From Microbacterium ureisolvens (GTDB lineage: Bacteria > Actinomycetota > Actinomycetes > Actinomycetales > Microbacteriaceae), in assembly GCF_019511645.1 (NCBI RefSeq), contig NZ_JAEUAX010000003.1, positions 248,001 to 312,000 of the forward strand: 64,000 bases of DNA, written 5' to 3'. Each line of letters starts with the position of its first letter. Position 1 is the first letter of the stretch. Made by a program: the position numbers and the translations under genes. The notes beneath the pieces are model-generated. The model worked only from the letters and a program-made list of their open reading frames with translations, searched no databases and was not told where the DNA came from. Below, in pieces: positions 1-10,855 of this stretch.

Positions 1-471
1 CTGGTCGGCGTCGCGCACCACGGCATCCGGCACCGTCTCGCGCTGCGCGACCCCCGTGATCTGCTCGACCACGCCGCCGAGCGACTCGATGTGCTGCACG
101 TTCACCGTCGTGATGACGTCGATGCCGGCGTCGAGCAGGTCGGCGACGTCCTGCCAGCGCTTGGGGTGCCTGAGGCCCGGCGCGTTCGTGTGCGCGAGCT
201 CGTCGACGAGGGCGATCTCGGGGCTGCGCTCGAGCACCCCTTCGAGGTCCATGTCGCTGAGCTCCACGCCGCGGTGCGACACCACCGTGCGGGGCACGCC
301 CGGCAGCCCTTCCATGAGCGCAGCAGTGGCGGCACGCCCGTGCGTCTCGACGACCGCGATCACGACGTCGCGTCCGTCCTCGGCGAGGCGGCGCCCCTCC
401 TCGAGCATCTCGTAGGTCTTGCCGACGCCGGGCGCGGCGCCGAGCAGCACCCGCAGCTTCCCGCGCTTCAC
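1..471 (-). CDS. kdpD: KdpD osmosensitive K+ channel histidine kinase, N-terminal part (cut by window edge)
   Basis: The first 157 codons of KdpD, the membrane sensor kinase that with KdpE switches on the Kdp operon when K+ is limiting. The N-terminal cytoplasmic KdpD domain is clear: a Walker A-like GAAPGVGKT at residues 11-19 and DELAHTN at about 90-96. The GTG start at 471 is fixed by an in-frame TAG five codons upstream and is preceded by a GGGTGAG ribosome site. The gene continues beyond base 1, so the membrane segments and kinase core are not visible. It lies 136 bp downstream of kdpC in the same direction; I see no gene in that gap. Confidence 0.95.
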   Translation of the reverse strand, partial: MKRGKLRVLLGAAPGVGKTYEMLEEGRRLAEDGRDVVIAVVETHGRAATAALMEGLPGVPRTVVSHRGVELSDMDLEGVLERSPEIALVDELAHTNAPGLRHPKRWQDVADLLDAGIDVITTVNVQHIESLGGVVEQITGVAQRETVPDAVVRDADQ

Positions 472-607
472 GTGCTCACCCTATTTCCTCCTGATGCTCC
501 TGGGTTTGGGGCGGGTCTTGTGCGTTCGGGGCGCACGGCCCGCGCCCCGAGTGACAGCGATGCGCCCCGAATCCGGAACGGGACGGATGCTACGGCCCGC
601 GGCACGG

Positions 608-1216
608 TCAACGGCCCAGGGCGTCGAGGGCGACGTTGAGCTCGACGACGTTCACGCGGGGTTCCCCGAGATAGCCGAGGTCGCGCTGCTGGATGTGCGC
701 CTCGACCAGGGCGCGCACCTCGGACTCGTCGAGCCCGCGCGCCTCAGCGACGCGAGGCACCTGCAGCAGCGCGTACGCGGGGCTGATGTGCGGGTCGAGG
801 CCCGAGCCCGACGCGGTCACCGCATCGGCGGGCACCTCGGACGGCTCGATGCCCTCGAGCCCCGCGATCGCAGCCTTGCGCTCCTCGATGGCCGACACGA
901 GGTCGGGGTTCTCCGGGCCCCAGTTGGAACCGCTCGACGCCCCGCCGTCGTACCCGTCGCCGGCGGCGGAGGGACGCGACTGGAAGTACTGCGGATCGGC
1001 CGCGCCCGAGGCATCCGTGAAGGACTGCCCGATGAGCGCCGACCCGACGGGGTCGCCCCCGGCGTTGCGCACGAGCGAGCCGTTCGCCTGCCACGGCAGC
1101 GCGAGCTGGCCGATGCCGGTGACGAGCAGGGTGTAGCCGACGCCGAGGACGAGGGTGAAGACGAGCATCGCGCGGACGGTGACGCCGGCGGTGCGGACGG
1201 TGGTGCGAGTGGACAC
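608..1216 (-). CDS. kdpC: K+-transporting ATPase subunit C
   Basis: KdpC, 202 aa, the small single-span subunit of the KdpFABC high-affinity K+ pump, thought to help K+ or ATP binding by the complex. One membrane segment lies near residues 10-37, followed by a soluble domain containing the family pattern NGSLVRNAGGDPVGSALIGQ-type stretch and the HISPAYALLQV region. It is slightly longer than E. coli KdpC (190 aa). It starts 20 nt after the kdpB stop, so it belongs to the same transcript. Confidence 0.96.
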   Translation of the reverse strand: MSTRTTVRTAGVTVRAMLVFTLVLGVGYTLLVTGIGQLALPWQANGSLVRNAGGDPVGSALIGQSFTDASGAADPQYFQSRPSAAGDGYDGGASSGSNWGPENPDLVSAIEERKAAIAGLEGIEPSEVPADAVTASGSGLDPHISPAYALLQVPRVAEARGLDESEVRALVEAHIQQRDLGYLGEPRVNVVELNVALDALGR

Positions 1217-1236
1217 GGGGATCCTCCTTGCCGGGC

Positions 1237-3414
1237 TCAGAAACCCGGGATGAGGCTCACGACGAGGTCGATGAGCTTGATGCCGATGAAGGGGGCGATC
1301 ACGCCGCCGAGCCCGTAGACGAGAAGGTTGCGGCTGAGGATCTGGGAGGCGCTCGCCGGGCGGTACTTCACGCCCCGCAGCGCCAGCGGGATGAGGATCA
1401 CGATGATCACGGCGTTGAAGATGATGGCGCTCGTGACCGCCGACGCGGGCGACGAGAGCTGCATGACGTTCAGCGCCGCGAGGCCCGGGAACACCCCCAT
1501 GAACATCGCAGGGATGATCGCGAAGTACTTCGCGATGTCGTTGGCCAGCGAGAACGTCGTCAGCGCGCCGCGCGTGATGAGCAGCTGCTTGCCGATGCGC
1601 ACGATGTCGATGAGCTTGGTCGGGTCGGAGTCGAGGTCGACCATGTTGCCGGCCTCCTTGGCGGCCGACGTGCCGGTGTTCATCGCGACGCCGACGTCGG
1701 CCTGGGCGAGCGCGGGGGCGTCATTGGTGCCGTCTCCGGTCATGGCGACGAGGCTGCCGCCCTCCTGCTCCCTGCGGATCAGCGCGAGCTTGTCCTCGGG
1801 AGTCGCCTCGGCGAGGTAGTCGTCGACGCCGGCCTCCTTCGCGATCGCGGCGGCCGTGAGCGGGTTGTCGCCCGTGATCATGACCGTGCGGATGCCCATC
1901 GAGCGCAACTCGTCGAATCGCTGACGCAGCCCGTCCTTCACGATGTCCTTGAGGTGGATGACACCCAGCACGCTGCCCTCGCCGGAGCCGGCGAGCGTTG
2001 CGACGACGAGCGGCGTGCCGCCGGAGGCCGCGATGGCGTCGGTCTCACTCGTCAGCTGGGCGCGCGTCGCGGTCGGGACGTCGGATCCGGATGCCGCGAG
2101 CCACGCGATCACGGCAGACCCGGCGCCCTTGCGCACCTGCGTGCCATCGGCGAGGTCGACGCCGCTCATGCGGGTCTGAGCGGTGAAGGGGACGACGGTG
2201 GATCCGGCGGGCTCGGTGATGTGGATGCCTCGCACGGCAGCCAGCTCCACGACCGAGACGCCCTCGGGGGTGGGGTCGGCCAGCGACGCCAGCGCGGCGG
2301 CCCGCGCGAGCTCGTCGTCGACGACGCCCGGCATCGCGACGAACTCCGACGCCCGGCGGTTGCCGTACGTGATCGTGCCGGTCTTGTCGAGGAGGAGCGT
2401 CGTCACGTCGCCCGCCGCCTCGACGGCGCGGCCCGACATGGCGAGCACGTTGCGCTGCACGAGGCGGTCCATTCCGGCGATGCCGATGGCCGACAGCAGC
2501 GCGCCGATCGTCGTCGGAATGAGGCAGACCAGCAGCGCGATCAGCACCGGGATGCTCACGGGCGACGCCGGGTACGAGGCGATCGGGTTCAGGGTCAGCA
2601 CGACGATGACGAAGACGATCGACAGGCTCGCGAGCAGGATGTTCAGCGCGATCTCGTTGGGCGTCTTCTGGCGCGCGGCGCCCTCGACGAGCGCGATCAT
2701 CCGGTCGACGAAGGTCTCGCCCGGCTTCGACGTGATGCGCACGACGATGCGGTCCGAGAGCACGCGGGTGCCGCCGGTCACGGCCGAGCGGTCTCCGCCC
2801 GACTCTCGCACGACGGGGGCGGACTCGCCCGTGATCGCGGACTCGTCGACGGTCGCGATGCCCGCGACGATGTCGCCGTCACCGGGGATCAGCTCTCCGG
2901 CCGACACGATGACGACGTCGCCGAGCTTCAGGTCGGCCGACGCGACCTCGGCCGTCTCGGCACGCTCGGCCGCAGCATCCGTGACTGCGTCATAGGCGGT
3001 GACTCGACGGGCCATGGTCGAGGTGCGGGTCTTGCGCAGCGACGCGGCCTGCGCCTTGCCGCGGCCTTCGGCCACCGACTCGGCGAGGTTCGCGAAGAGC
3101 ACCGTGAGCCACAGCCACACGGCGATGCCCCACGTGAAGCCGAACGGCACCGCCGTGCCGCCGGACTCCTCGGCCCCGCCGAGGAACGGCTCGGCGATCG
3201 CGATCACGGTGGTGAGCGCCGCTCCGACCCACACGAGGAACATGACGGGGTTGCGCCACAGCGCGGCGGGGTTGAGCTTGCGCAGCGCACCCGGGAGCGC
3301 CTGGATCAGCTGCGACCAGCTGAAGGCCCGTGAGGACGGCCTGGTGGGCTTGCGATCGACCGTGCCCGCGACGGGCTGCTGAGTCGGCTCGGGAATGAGG
3401 GTGGAGGTGGACAT
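1237..3414 (-). CDS. kdpB: K+-transporting P-type ATPase subunit B
   Basis: KdpB, 725 aa, the catalytic P-type ATPase subunit of the Kdp K+ pump in the cytoplasmic membrane. The phosphorylated aspartate is D343 in DKTGTIT. The actuator motif TGES is at about 195-198, and [13 protein letters not shown] marks the phosphorylation-domain hinge. Several hydrophobic segments flank these domains (about 55-75, 95-112, 260-310 and the C-terminal 100 residues). The N-terminal 30 residues are Pro/Thr/Ser rich and longer than in E. coli. Only 3 nt separate it from kdpA, which argues for translational coupling. Confidence 0.97.
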   Translation of the reverse strand: MSTSTLIPEPTQQPVAGTVDRKPTRPSSRAFSWSQLIQALPGALRKLNPAALWRNPVMFLVWVGAALTTVIAIAEPFLGGAEESGGTAVPFGFTWGIAVWLWLTVLFANLAESVAEGRGKAQAASLRKTRTSTMARRVTAYDAVTDAAAERAETAEVASADLKLGDVVIVSAGELIPGDGDIVAGIATVDESAITGESAPVVRESGGDRSAVTGGTRVLSDRIVVRITSKPGETFVDRMIALVEGAARQKTPNEIALNILLASLSIVFVIVVLTLNPIASYPASPVSIPVLIALLVCLIPTTIGALLSAIGIAGMDRLVQRNVLAMSGRAVEAAGDVTTLLLDKTGTITYGNRRASEFVAMPGVVDDELARAAALASLADPTPEGVSVVELAAVRGIHITEPAGSTVVPFTAQTRMSGVDLADGTQVRKGAGSAVIAWLAASGSDVPTATRAQLTSETDAIAASGGTPLVVATLAGSGEGSVLGVIHLKDIVKDGLRQRFDELRSMGIRTVMITGDNPLTAAAIAKEAGVDDYLAEATPEDKLALIRREQEGGSLVAMTGDGTNDAPALAQADVGVAMNTGTSAAKEAGNMVDLDSDPTKLIDIVRIGKQLLITRGALTTFSLANDIAKYFAIIPAMFMGVFPGLAALNVMQLSSPASAVTSAIIFNAVIIVILIPLALRGVKYRPASASQILSRNLLVYGLGGVIAPFIGIKLIDLVVSLIPGF

Positions 3415-3417
3415 GGT

Positions 3418-5100
3418 TCAGACGAGCCCTTCCGCCAGGGGACCCAGCGTGAGAACGGGGAAGTACGTGAGTGCGGTGATGACGACCGCGACGACGGCGA
3501 GCAGGCCGACGAACTGCGGGCGGTAGGTGGGCAGGGTGCCGGCGGTCGTGGGCACCGGCGACTGCGCGGCGAGCGACCCCGCCAGCGCGAGCACCAGCGC
3601 GATCGGGATGAAACGGCCGAGCAGCATCGCCACGCCCAGCGCCGTGTTGAGCCACGGCGTGTTCGCGGTGAGGCCGGCGAACGCGGAGCCGTTGTTGTTG
3701 GCGGCGGAGGTGAAGGCGTAGAGCACTTCGCCGAGGCCGTGAACGCCGGGATTCCAGATCGAGGTGGACTCCACGTCGGACCGGATCGCCGGGATGCCGA
3801 AGCTCAGCGCCGTGCCCGCGAGCACGAGGGCGGGGGTGACGAGGATGTACAGACTCGCGAGCTTGATCTGCGTCGGCCCGATCTTCTTGCCGAGGTACTC
3901 GGGCGTGCGGCCGACGAGGAGGCCCCCGACGAACACGGCGATGACGGCGAGCACGAGCATGCCGTACAGGCCGGAGCCGACGCCGCCGGGCGCGATCTCG
4001 CCGAGCATCATGTTGATCATCGGGATCATGCCGCCCAGCGCCGTGTACGAGTCGTGCATGGAGTTCACCGCTCCGGTGGACGTGAGGGTCGTCGCGCCGG
4101 CGAAGAGCGTCGAGCCCCAGATGCCGTAGCGCACCTCCTTGCCCTCCATCGCTGCGCCGGCCAGCTGAGGCGCCGTGCCGAGGCCGAGCGACTCCAGCCA
4201 TGTCACAGCGGTGATCGACACGAGGGCGATCGTGCTCATGACGGCGAGGATCGCGTAGCCCTGACGGTCGTCGCCCACCATGCGGCCGAAGGCGCGCGGC
4301 AGCGCCACCGGAATCGCGAGCAGCAGCAGGATCTCGAGCACGTTCGACCAGGGCGTGGGGTTCTCGAACGGATGGGCGGAGTTCGCGTTGAAGAATCCGC
4401 CGCCGTTGGTGCCCAGCTCCTTGATGGCCTCCTGCGAGGCGACCGGGCCGCCCGGCAGCAGCTGGGTCCCGCCTGACACCGTTCCGATCTCCACGAACCC
4501 GTTGAGGTTCTGCACGACGCCGGCGATGATCAGCGCGATCGCGGCGAGGACCGACAGGGGCAGCAGCAGCCGCGTGACACCGCGGGTGAGGTCGACCCAG
4601 AAGTTGCCGATGGTGGCGGATCCGCGGCGCGCGAAGCCGCGCACGAGGGCGACCGCGACGGCGATGCCGACCGCCGCCGACACGAAGTTCTGAACTGCGA
4701 GCCCCGCCAGCTGCACGGTGTAGCCCATGGTCAGCTCGGGGGAGTACGACTGCCAGTTCGTGTTCGTCACGAACGACACGGCGGTGTTGAACGCGAGGCC
4801 CTCGGGCACGGCAGGCAGGCCCAGCGAGTACGGCAGCACGGCCTGGAAGCGCTGCAGCGCGTAGACGAACAGCACGCCGACGAGCGAGAACGCCAGCACA
4901 CTGCGCAGGTACGCCTGCCACGTCTGCTCTGAGCGTGGGTCGACGCCGACGAGGCGGTAGCCGACGCGCTCGACGCGCCAGTCCTTATCGGAGGTGTAGA
5001 TGTGGGCGATCCAGTCGCCGAGCGGGCGGTACAGCAGCGCGAGGATCAGCACGACCGTCGCGATCTGCAGGAGGCCCGCCCACGGGGTGAAGGCATCCAT
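3418..5100 (-). CDS. kdpA: K+-transporting ATPase subunit A
   Basis: KdpA, 560 aa, the K+-channel-like subunit related to the SKT superfamily, with about ten membrane spans. The family stretches [29 protein letters not shown] and [13 protein letters not shown] correspond to selectivity-filter or pore loops of known KdpA proteins. Its ATG shares one base with the kdpF stop (TGATG), typical of coupled Kdp genes. Length matches the family. Confidence 0.97.
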   Translation of the reverse strand: MDAFTPWAGLLQIATVVLILALLYRPLGDWIAHIYTSDKDWRVERVGYRLVGVDPRSEQTWQAYLRSVLAFSLVGVLFVYALQRFQAVLPYSLGLPAVPEGLAFNTAVSFVTNTNWQSYSPELTMGYTVQLAGLAVQNFVSAAVGIAVAVALVRGFARRGSATIGNFWVDLTRGVTRLLLPLSVLAAIALIIAGVVQNLNGFVEIGTVSGGTQLLPGGPVASQEAIKELGTNGGGFFNANSAHPFENPTPWSNVLEILLLLAIPVALPRAFGRMVGDDRQGYAILAVMSTIALVSITAVTWLESLGLGTAPQLAGAAMEGKEVRYGIWGSTLFAGATTLTSTGAVNSMHDSYTALGGMIPMINMMLGEIAPGGVGSGLYGMLVLAVIAVFVGGLLVGRTPEYLGKKIGPTQIKLASLYILVTPALVLAGTALSFGIPAIRSDVESTSIWNPGVHGLGEVLYAFTSAANNNGSAFAGLTANTPWLNTALGVAMLLGRFIPIALVLALAGSLAAQSPVPTTAGTLPTYRPQFVGLLAVVAVVITALTYFPVLTLGPLAEGLV

Positions 5101-5189
5101 CAGAACTTCTCCGGCTTCACGAGGGCGACGACGAGGTAGACGATCGCGGCGAGGCCGAGGACGGCCCCGATGAGGGAGAAGACGATCAC
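5100..5189 (-). CDS. kdpF: K+-transporting ATPase subunit F
   Basis: A 29-residue hydrophobic peptide with one membrane span ending in the classic KdpF tail VKPEKF. KdpF sits at the KdpA/KdpB interface and stabilises the complex. The GTG start at 5189 overlaps the stop of the preceding tiny ORF by 4 nt (GTGA), and its TGA overlaps the kdpA start by one base. The C-terminal P-E-[KR]-F signature and the position directly before kdpA make the call firm despite the small size. Confidence 0.93.
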   Translation of the reverse strand: MIVFSLIGAVLGLAAIVYLVVALVKPEKF

Positions 5190-5269
5190 AGCTTCTCCAC
5201 CGCCTTGGCGACGAGTCCGACGAGCGCGAACAGCGCGAGCGTCACGGCGAGGTAGATGACATCGAGCAC
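5186..5269 (-). CDS. 27-residue single-span membrane peptide upstream of kdpF
   Basis: An open frame of 27 codons starting GTG at 5269, with a GGGAG ribosome site at good spacing. It encodes one hydrophobic span followed by a basic/acidic end (AKAVEKL). Its stop overlaps the kdpF start by 4 nt, so it is very probably the first cistron of the Kdp transcript. It resembles KdpF in size and layout but lacks the KPEKF end. It may be a second accessory peptide of the Kdp complex or a regulatory leader peptide. I do not recognise a named family. Confidence 0.6.
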   Translation of the reverse strand: MLDVIYLAVTLALFALVGLVAKAVEKL

Positions 5270-5437
5270 AGGGACTCCCGGTAGGTGCGTTGAGGTGCGG
5301 CTCCGATGCAACTCCGCCGCGGACGCGGCAGCCGCGGTCCTCACGGAATCCGAACGCTCTTCCAGCCGACGCTCACGGGACGCTGACGCGTGCGCGACGG
5401 CATTGACATGACACCAGCGTGATGTCACTCTGACGTC

Positions 5438-5932
5438 ATGCAGATCGCGACGCACGTCGAAGAGTTCCAGCGCCAGCTGGCGGCGGCTGCCACCCCGGAG
5501 GCGGCGGAGGTCGCCGCGAGGCTCGCGACGGTGCTCGAACCCGCGGCGCGGCTCGCGATCCTCGAGGCACTGTCCGAAGCGGCGGGCGAGATCACGCGTG
5601 AGCTCGCGCCCGGGTCCGTCGACCTGCGCCTGCGCGGGCGCGAGGTCGACTTCGTCGTCGCCCGCCCCGAGGCGGAGCCTGCCACCGAGGCCGCGTCCCA
5701 CCCGAGCGGTCCCGTCGCGCTCGCCGGCGCAGCATCCGATGATCCGGACGACGCCACCGCGCGCACGACCCTGCGCCTGCCCGACTCGCTCAAGGCGCGG
5801 GCCGAGGCGGCGGCGGCCGCCGAGGGGCTCTCGCTCAACACGTGGCTCGTGCGCGCCGTCGCGGCCGCGGTCGAGCCCGCCCCTCCGGCGGCTCGCGGCT
5901 CGAGCTCCGCGTACACCGGCTGGGTGCGCTGA
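5438..5932 (+). CDS. Ribbon-helix-helix / HicB-like protein
   Basis: A 164-aa cytoplasmic protein. The N-terminal 75 residues are helical and Ala/Glu rich. A short linker leads to a C-terminal ribbon-helix-helix-like segment at about 108-145 (TLRLPDSLKARAEAAAAAEG followed by LSLNTWLVRAV). This fold binds DNA as a dimer and is typical of HicB/Arc-type antitoxins. The stop overlaps the next start (TGATG), so the two are coupled. It is divergent from the kdp operon, with about 170 bp between them. The partner is a DUF4097 protein, not a HicA toxin, so I do not call a toxin-antitoxin pair. Confidence 0.7.
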   Translation: MQIATHVEEFQRQLAAAATPEAAEVAARLATVLEPAARLAILEALSEAAGEITRELAPGSVDLRLRGREVDFVVARPEAEPATEAASHPSGPVALAGAASDDPDDATARTTLRLPDSLKARAEAAAAAEGLSLNTWLVRAVAAAVEPAPPAARGSSSAYTGWVR

Positions 5933-6792
5933 TGCCGACATTCCCGGCGCCGGGGCCTCTGGCGGTGCGGGTCGAGCTGCAGATGGGCCGCATCGATGTC
6001 GTCGCCGAGCGCCGACGCGACCTTTCCGTCGACGTAGCCCCCGCCAACCCGCATCGCGCGGGGGACCGCAGCGCGGCCGAGGCCGTACGGGTGACGCAGG
6101 CCGGCGCCGACCTGCGCATCGTGGGTCCGGTGCGGTTCAATCTGTTCGGCTCGGGCGACTCGGTCGATGTCTCGGTGCGGATCCCCACCGGCTCGGACGT
6201 GTCGCTGGCCCTCAAGTACGGGTCGATCCGCGTCGCGGGCGCCGTCGGCACGGCGCGCATCGCGCTGGACTACGGCGACGCGACCCTAGAGCGCACCGGC
6301 CGTGCAGACCTCGGGCTCGGGCACGGCGAGCTGCGTGTCGAGCACGTGCGCGGCGACGCCGACGTCGACATCAAATCGGGCCGTGCTCGCATCGGCATCG
6401 TCGACGGGGCGCTGCGCCTCAAAGGATCGGACGCCGGCATCGACGTCGGCTCGGTCTCGGGCGCGGCCGACATCGCGACGTCGAGCGGTGTCGTGCACGT
6501 GGGCGATCCCGGCCCCGCCCTCACCGTCCGCTCGGCCTATGGCCCCGTCCGTATCGGCGACCTCAACGGCGGCACCGCGCGGGTCGAGGCGTCGTACGGC
6601 GCCGTGGACCTCGGCATCCGCTCGGGCACGGCGGCGTGGCTCGATGTGTCGAGCCGGCACGGCATCGTGCGGAACGAGCTCGCTGCCGCCGCCGGCCCGA
6701 TCGGGGGCGAGGCATCGGTCGAACTCTACGCGCGCGCGGGGTACGGCGACATCACTGTGCACCGCACGCACCCGGTCGCGGGCGCGGACTGA
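5932..6792 (+). CDS. DUF4097 beta-strand repeat protein
   Basis: A 286-aa protein with no signal peptide or membrane span. Short beta repeats of the pattern G-x-hydrophobic-x-h-x-x-x-x-G (for example YGSIRVAGAVG, YGPVRIGDLNGG, YGDITVHRT) make up most of the chain, as in DUF4097 adhesin-like right-handed beta folds. The ATG overlaps the stop of the upstream RHH gene. Function is unknown; DUF4097 proteins are often linked to envelope-stress regulation. It ends 10 bp before the convergent sufU. Confidence 0.75.
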   Translation: MPTFPAPGPLAVRVELQMGRIDVVAERRRDLSVDVAPANPHRAGDRSAAEAVRVTQAGADLRIVGPVRFNLFGSGDSVDVSVRIPTGSDVSLALKYGSIRVAGAVGTARIALDYGDATLERTGRADLGLGHGELRVEHVRGDADVDIKSGRARIGIVDGALRLKGSDAGIDVGSVSGAADIATSSGVVHVGDPGPALTVRSAYGPVRIGDLNGGTARVEASYGAVDLGIRSGTAAWLDVSSRHGIVRNELAAAAGPIGGEASVELYARAGYGDITVHRTHPVAGAD

Positions 6793-6802
6793 CGGCGACG
6801 GG

Positions 6803-8568
<1,766 letters not shown>

Positions 8569-8634
8569 TCAAGGCTACGCGGGATGCCGCCACCCGGGGT
8601 GGGCGTTCGGGGTTCGCGCATCCGGCGCCCGGCG

Positions 8635-10761
8635 TCAGGGTTTCGTGGGGATCGTCGGCTCGGCGGCGTCCGCGTTCTCGGGCGGACCTGCCGGCCGGAT
8701 CGCGCGGCGGCCCACCCGATGCACCTCGGGGGCCGTGGCGCGTCCGGCGCGGTCGTCGCCGGGCAGCGCGCGCGAGCGGCGCCCGTAGATGAGCTCCGAC
8801 GAGTCCAGCAGCCATGGCACGAGCGTGATCGAGACGCCGTGCACGAGCATGAGCTGCTGCGCGATGCGGCGCGCGCGCCGGTTGTGCAGGATCGACTCCC
8901 ACCAGTGGCCGACGATGTACTGCGGCAGGTACACGGTGACCACGGCAGAGCCGTGCTCCTCGCGGTACTTCTTGACGAACTCCGCGATCGGGCTCGCGTA
9001 CATGCGGTACGGCGACTCGATGATCTTGAGCGGGATCGGCATGCGGTGCTCCCGCCACTCCGCCTCGAGGGCTGCGGCATCCTCTTTGGTCACCGACACG
9101 TGCACGGCGAACGTCTTGTCGTGCTTGGCCGCGAGGGCGTAGTCGACGGCCTTCACGACGGGCTTCTGCAGCTTGTTGACGAGGATGAGGGCGACGTCGC
9201 CCGTCGAGCCGAAGTGGATGTGGTCGTCCATCGCGATCTCGTGGTCGACGTCGCGGTAGTAGCGGTGCACGCCGACCATGAGGAACGACAGCACCGGGAT
9301 CGCGAGGAAGACGAGCCACGCGCCGTGCGTGAACTTCGTGATGGTCACGATGATGAGCACGGATGCCGTCATCGTGGCGCCCAGCGAATTGATGACGAGC
9401 CCCTTGCGCAGACCGAACAGCTCGGTGCGGGTGGAAGCGCTGCGGCGCGCATCGGCCGGCAGATCGCGGATGCCCCGGATCCCCCGCATCCAATGCCGGA
9501 TCATGCCGATCTGGCCGATCGTGAACGAGACGAAAACGCCGATGATGTACAGCTGGATGAGGTTCGTCAGGTTCGCCTGGTAGACGATCAGCACGCCGAT
9601 GGCGACGAGGCCCAGGATGATCATGCCGTTGGAGTACACCAGCCGGTCACCACGGGTGTTGAGCGCCTTCGGGGCGTAGCCGTCGCGCGCGAGCACCGAG
9701 CCGAGCAGGGGGAATCCGTTGAAGGCCGTGTTGGCGGCGAGCAGCAGCACCACCGCGGTCGCCGCCTGGATGATGAAGAACGGGATCGAGTTCATGCCGA
9801 ACACGGCCGCCGACACCTGGGCCATGAGGCTGGGCTGAGGCTGGGAGCAGTCGAAGCCGATGAGGTCGCACGGGTTCTCCGCGTAGTGCACGCCGGAGAC
9901 CAGCGCGATCGCGGTGAGCCCGGCGAAGAGCAGGATCGCGATGCCGCCCATCATCGCGAGCGTGGTCTGGGCGTTGCGCACCTTCGGCTGGCGGAACGCC
10001 TGCACGCCGTTGGAGACGGCCTCGACGCCCGTGAGGGCGGAACAGCCGCTCGAGAACGCGCGCAGCACGAGGAGGATCACGGCCGCCTGAGTGAGGCTCT
10101 GGGTCTCGACCGCGTACTGCGCGCTGGAGGCCACCGGCGGGTTGCCGGTGACGATCTGGAACAGACCGACGACGATCATGAGGCCGACCGAGCCGATGAA
10201 GATGTACGTCGGGATCGCGAATGCGCTCGACGCCTCGCGTACACCGCGCAGGTTGACGACGACGATGAGGATGACGAAGCCCACCGCCAGCTCGACGCGC
10301 CAGGGGTTGAGGCCTGGCAGCGCCGAGATGATGTTGTCGACACCGGACGCTACCGAGACGGCGACGGTGAGCACGTAGTCGACGAGGAGCGCCGACGCCA
10401 CGATCACACCGGGGATCTCGCCGAGGTTCTTGCGGGCCACCTCGTAGTCGCCGCCGCCCGACGGGTACGCCTTGATGAGCTGGCGGTAGCTGATCACCAC
10501 GACGGTCAGGAGCACGATGACCGCGGCGGCCACCCACGGAGCGAAGGCGAGGAATGCCAGGCCGCCCGTGAGCAGGATGAGCAGCAGCTCCTGCGGCGCG
10601 TACGCGACCGACGACAGCGCGTCGGAGGCGAAGATCGGCAGTGCCCGCTTCTTCGGGAGCAGGTGCTCGTCGGAGTCGGTGGACGCGAGCGGGTCCCCGA
10701 GGATGAGGCGCTTGGCGATGGGGGGCTCATCCACCGACTGCTCGCGGCTTTCGTTCGTCAC
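8635..10761 (-). CDS. APC-superfamily transporter, KimA-like K+ importer
   Basis: About 708 aa, with a twelve-span APC-fold membrane domain (residues about 45-480) and a C-terminal soluble region of about 200 residues. Segments such as SDALSSVAY, SYRQLIKAYPSGGGDY and LLVDYVLTVAVS match the B. subtilis KimA (YdaO) K+/H+ symporter, whose C-terminal domain binds c-di-AMP. General amino-acid permease is the alternative label. I prefer the GTG at 10761 because the extra nine codons of the longer frame (to 10788) include rare TTA and GTA codons and cover a TAGCCT -10-like element 8 nt upstream of the GTG. The 94-bp divergent gap is too short for a ydaO riboswitch. Confidence 0.8.
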   Translation of the reverse strand: MTNESREQSVDEPPIAKRLILGDPLASTDSDEHLLPKKRALPIFASDALSSVAYAPQELLLILLTGGLAFLAFAPWVAAAVIVLLTVVVISYRQLIKAYPSGGGDYEVARKNLGEIPGVIVASALLVDYVLTVAVSVASGVDNIISALPGLNPWRVELAVGFVILIVVVNLRGVREASSAFAIPTYIFIGSVGLMIVVGLFQIVTGNPPVASSAQYAVETQSLTQAAVILLVLRAFSSGCSALTGVEAVSNGVQAFRQPKVRNAQTTLAMMGGIAILLFAGLTAIALVSGVHYAENPCDLIGFDCSQPQPSLMAQVSAAVFGMNSIPFFIIQAATAVVLLLAANTAFNGFPLLGSVLARDGYAPKALNTRGDRLVYSNGMIILGLVAIGVLIVYQANLTNLIQLYIIGVFVSFTIGQIGMIRHWMRGIRGIRDLPADARRSASTRTELFGLRKGLVINSLGATMTASVLIIVTITKFTHGAWLVFLAIPVLSFLMVGVHRYYRDVDHEIAMDDHIHFGSTGDVALILVNKLQKPVVKAVDYALAAKHDKTFAVHVSVTKEDAAALEAEWREHRMPIPLKIIESPYRMYASPIAEFVKKYREEHGSAVVTVYLPQYIVGHWWESILHNRRARRIAQQLMLVHGVSITLVPWLLDSSELIYGRRSRALPGDDRAGRATAPEVHRVGRRAIRPAGPPENADAAEPTIPTKP

Positions 10762-10855
10762 GGCCCGTAAGGCTACTCGCGAGGACAACGTGAGGACGCA
10801 TCCAGACCGCCATCCTCACGAAATCCATACGGCGCCTCTCTGGGACACTCTTACC

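Noticed and set aside
1228..3333. A 701-codon open frame opposite kdpB
   Set aside because: It is rich in Arg, Asp, His and Gly, has no domain, and mirrors the kdpB codon pattern. It is a GC-content shadow.
5438..6792. Calling the RHH/DUF4097 pair a HicAB toxin-antitoxin system
   Set aside because: The partner has no HicA-like or nuclease features, and DUF4097 is a beta-repeat protein.
10762..10855. A c-di-AMP (ydaO) riboswitch before the KimA-like gene
   Set aside because: The gap is 94 bp and shared with a divergent promoter; it is too short, and no ydaO-like core is visible.
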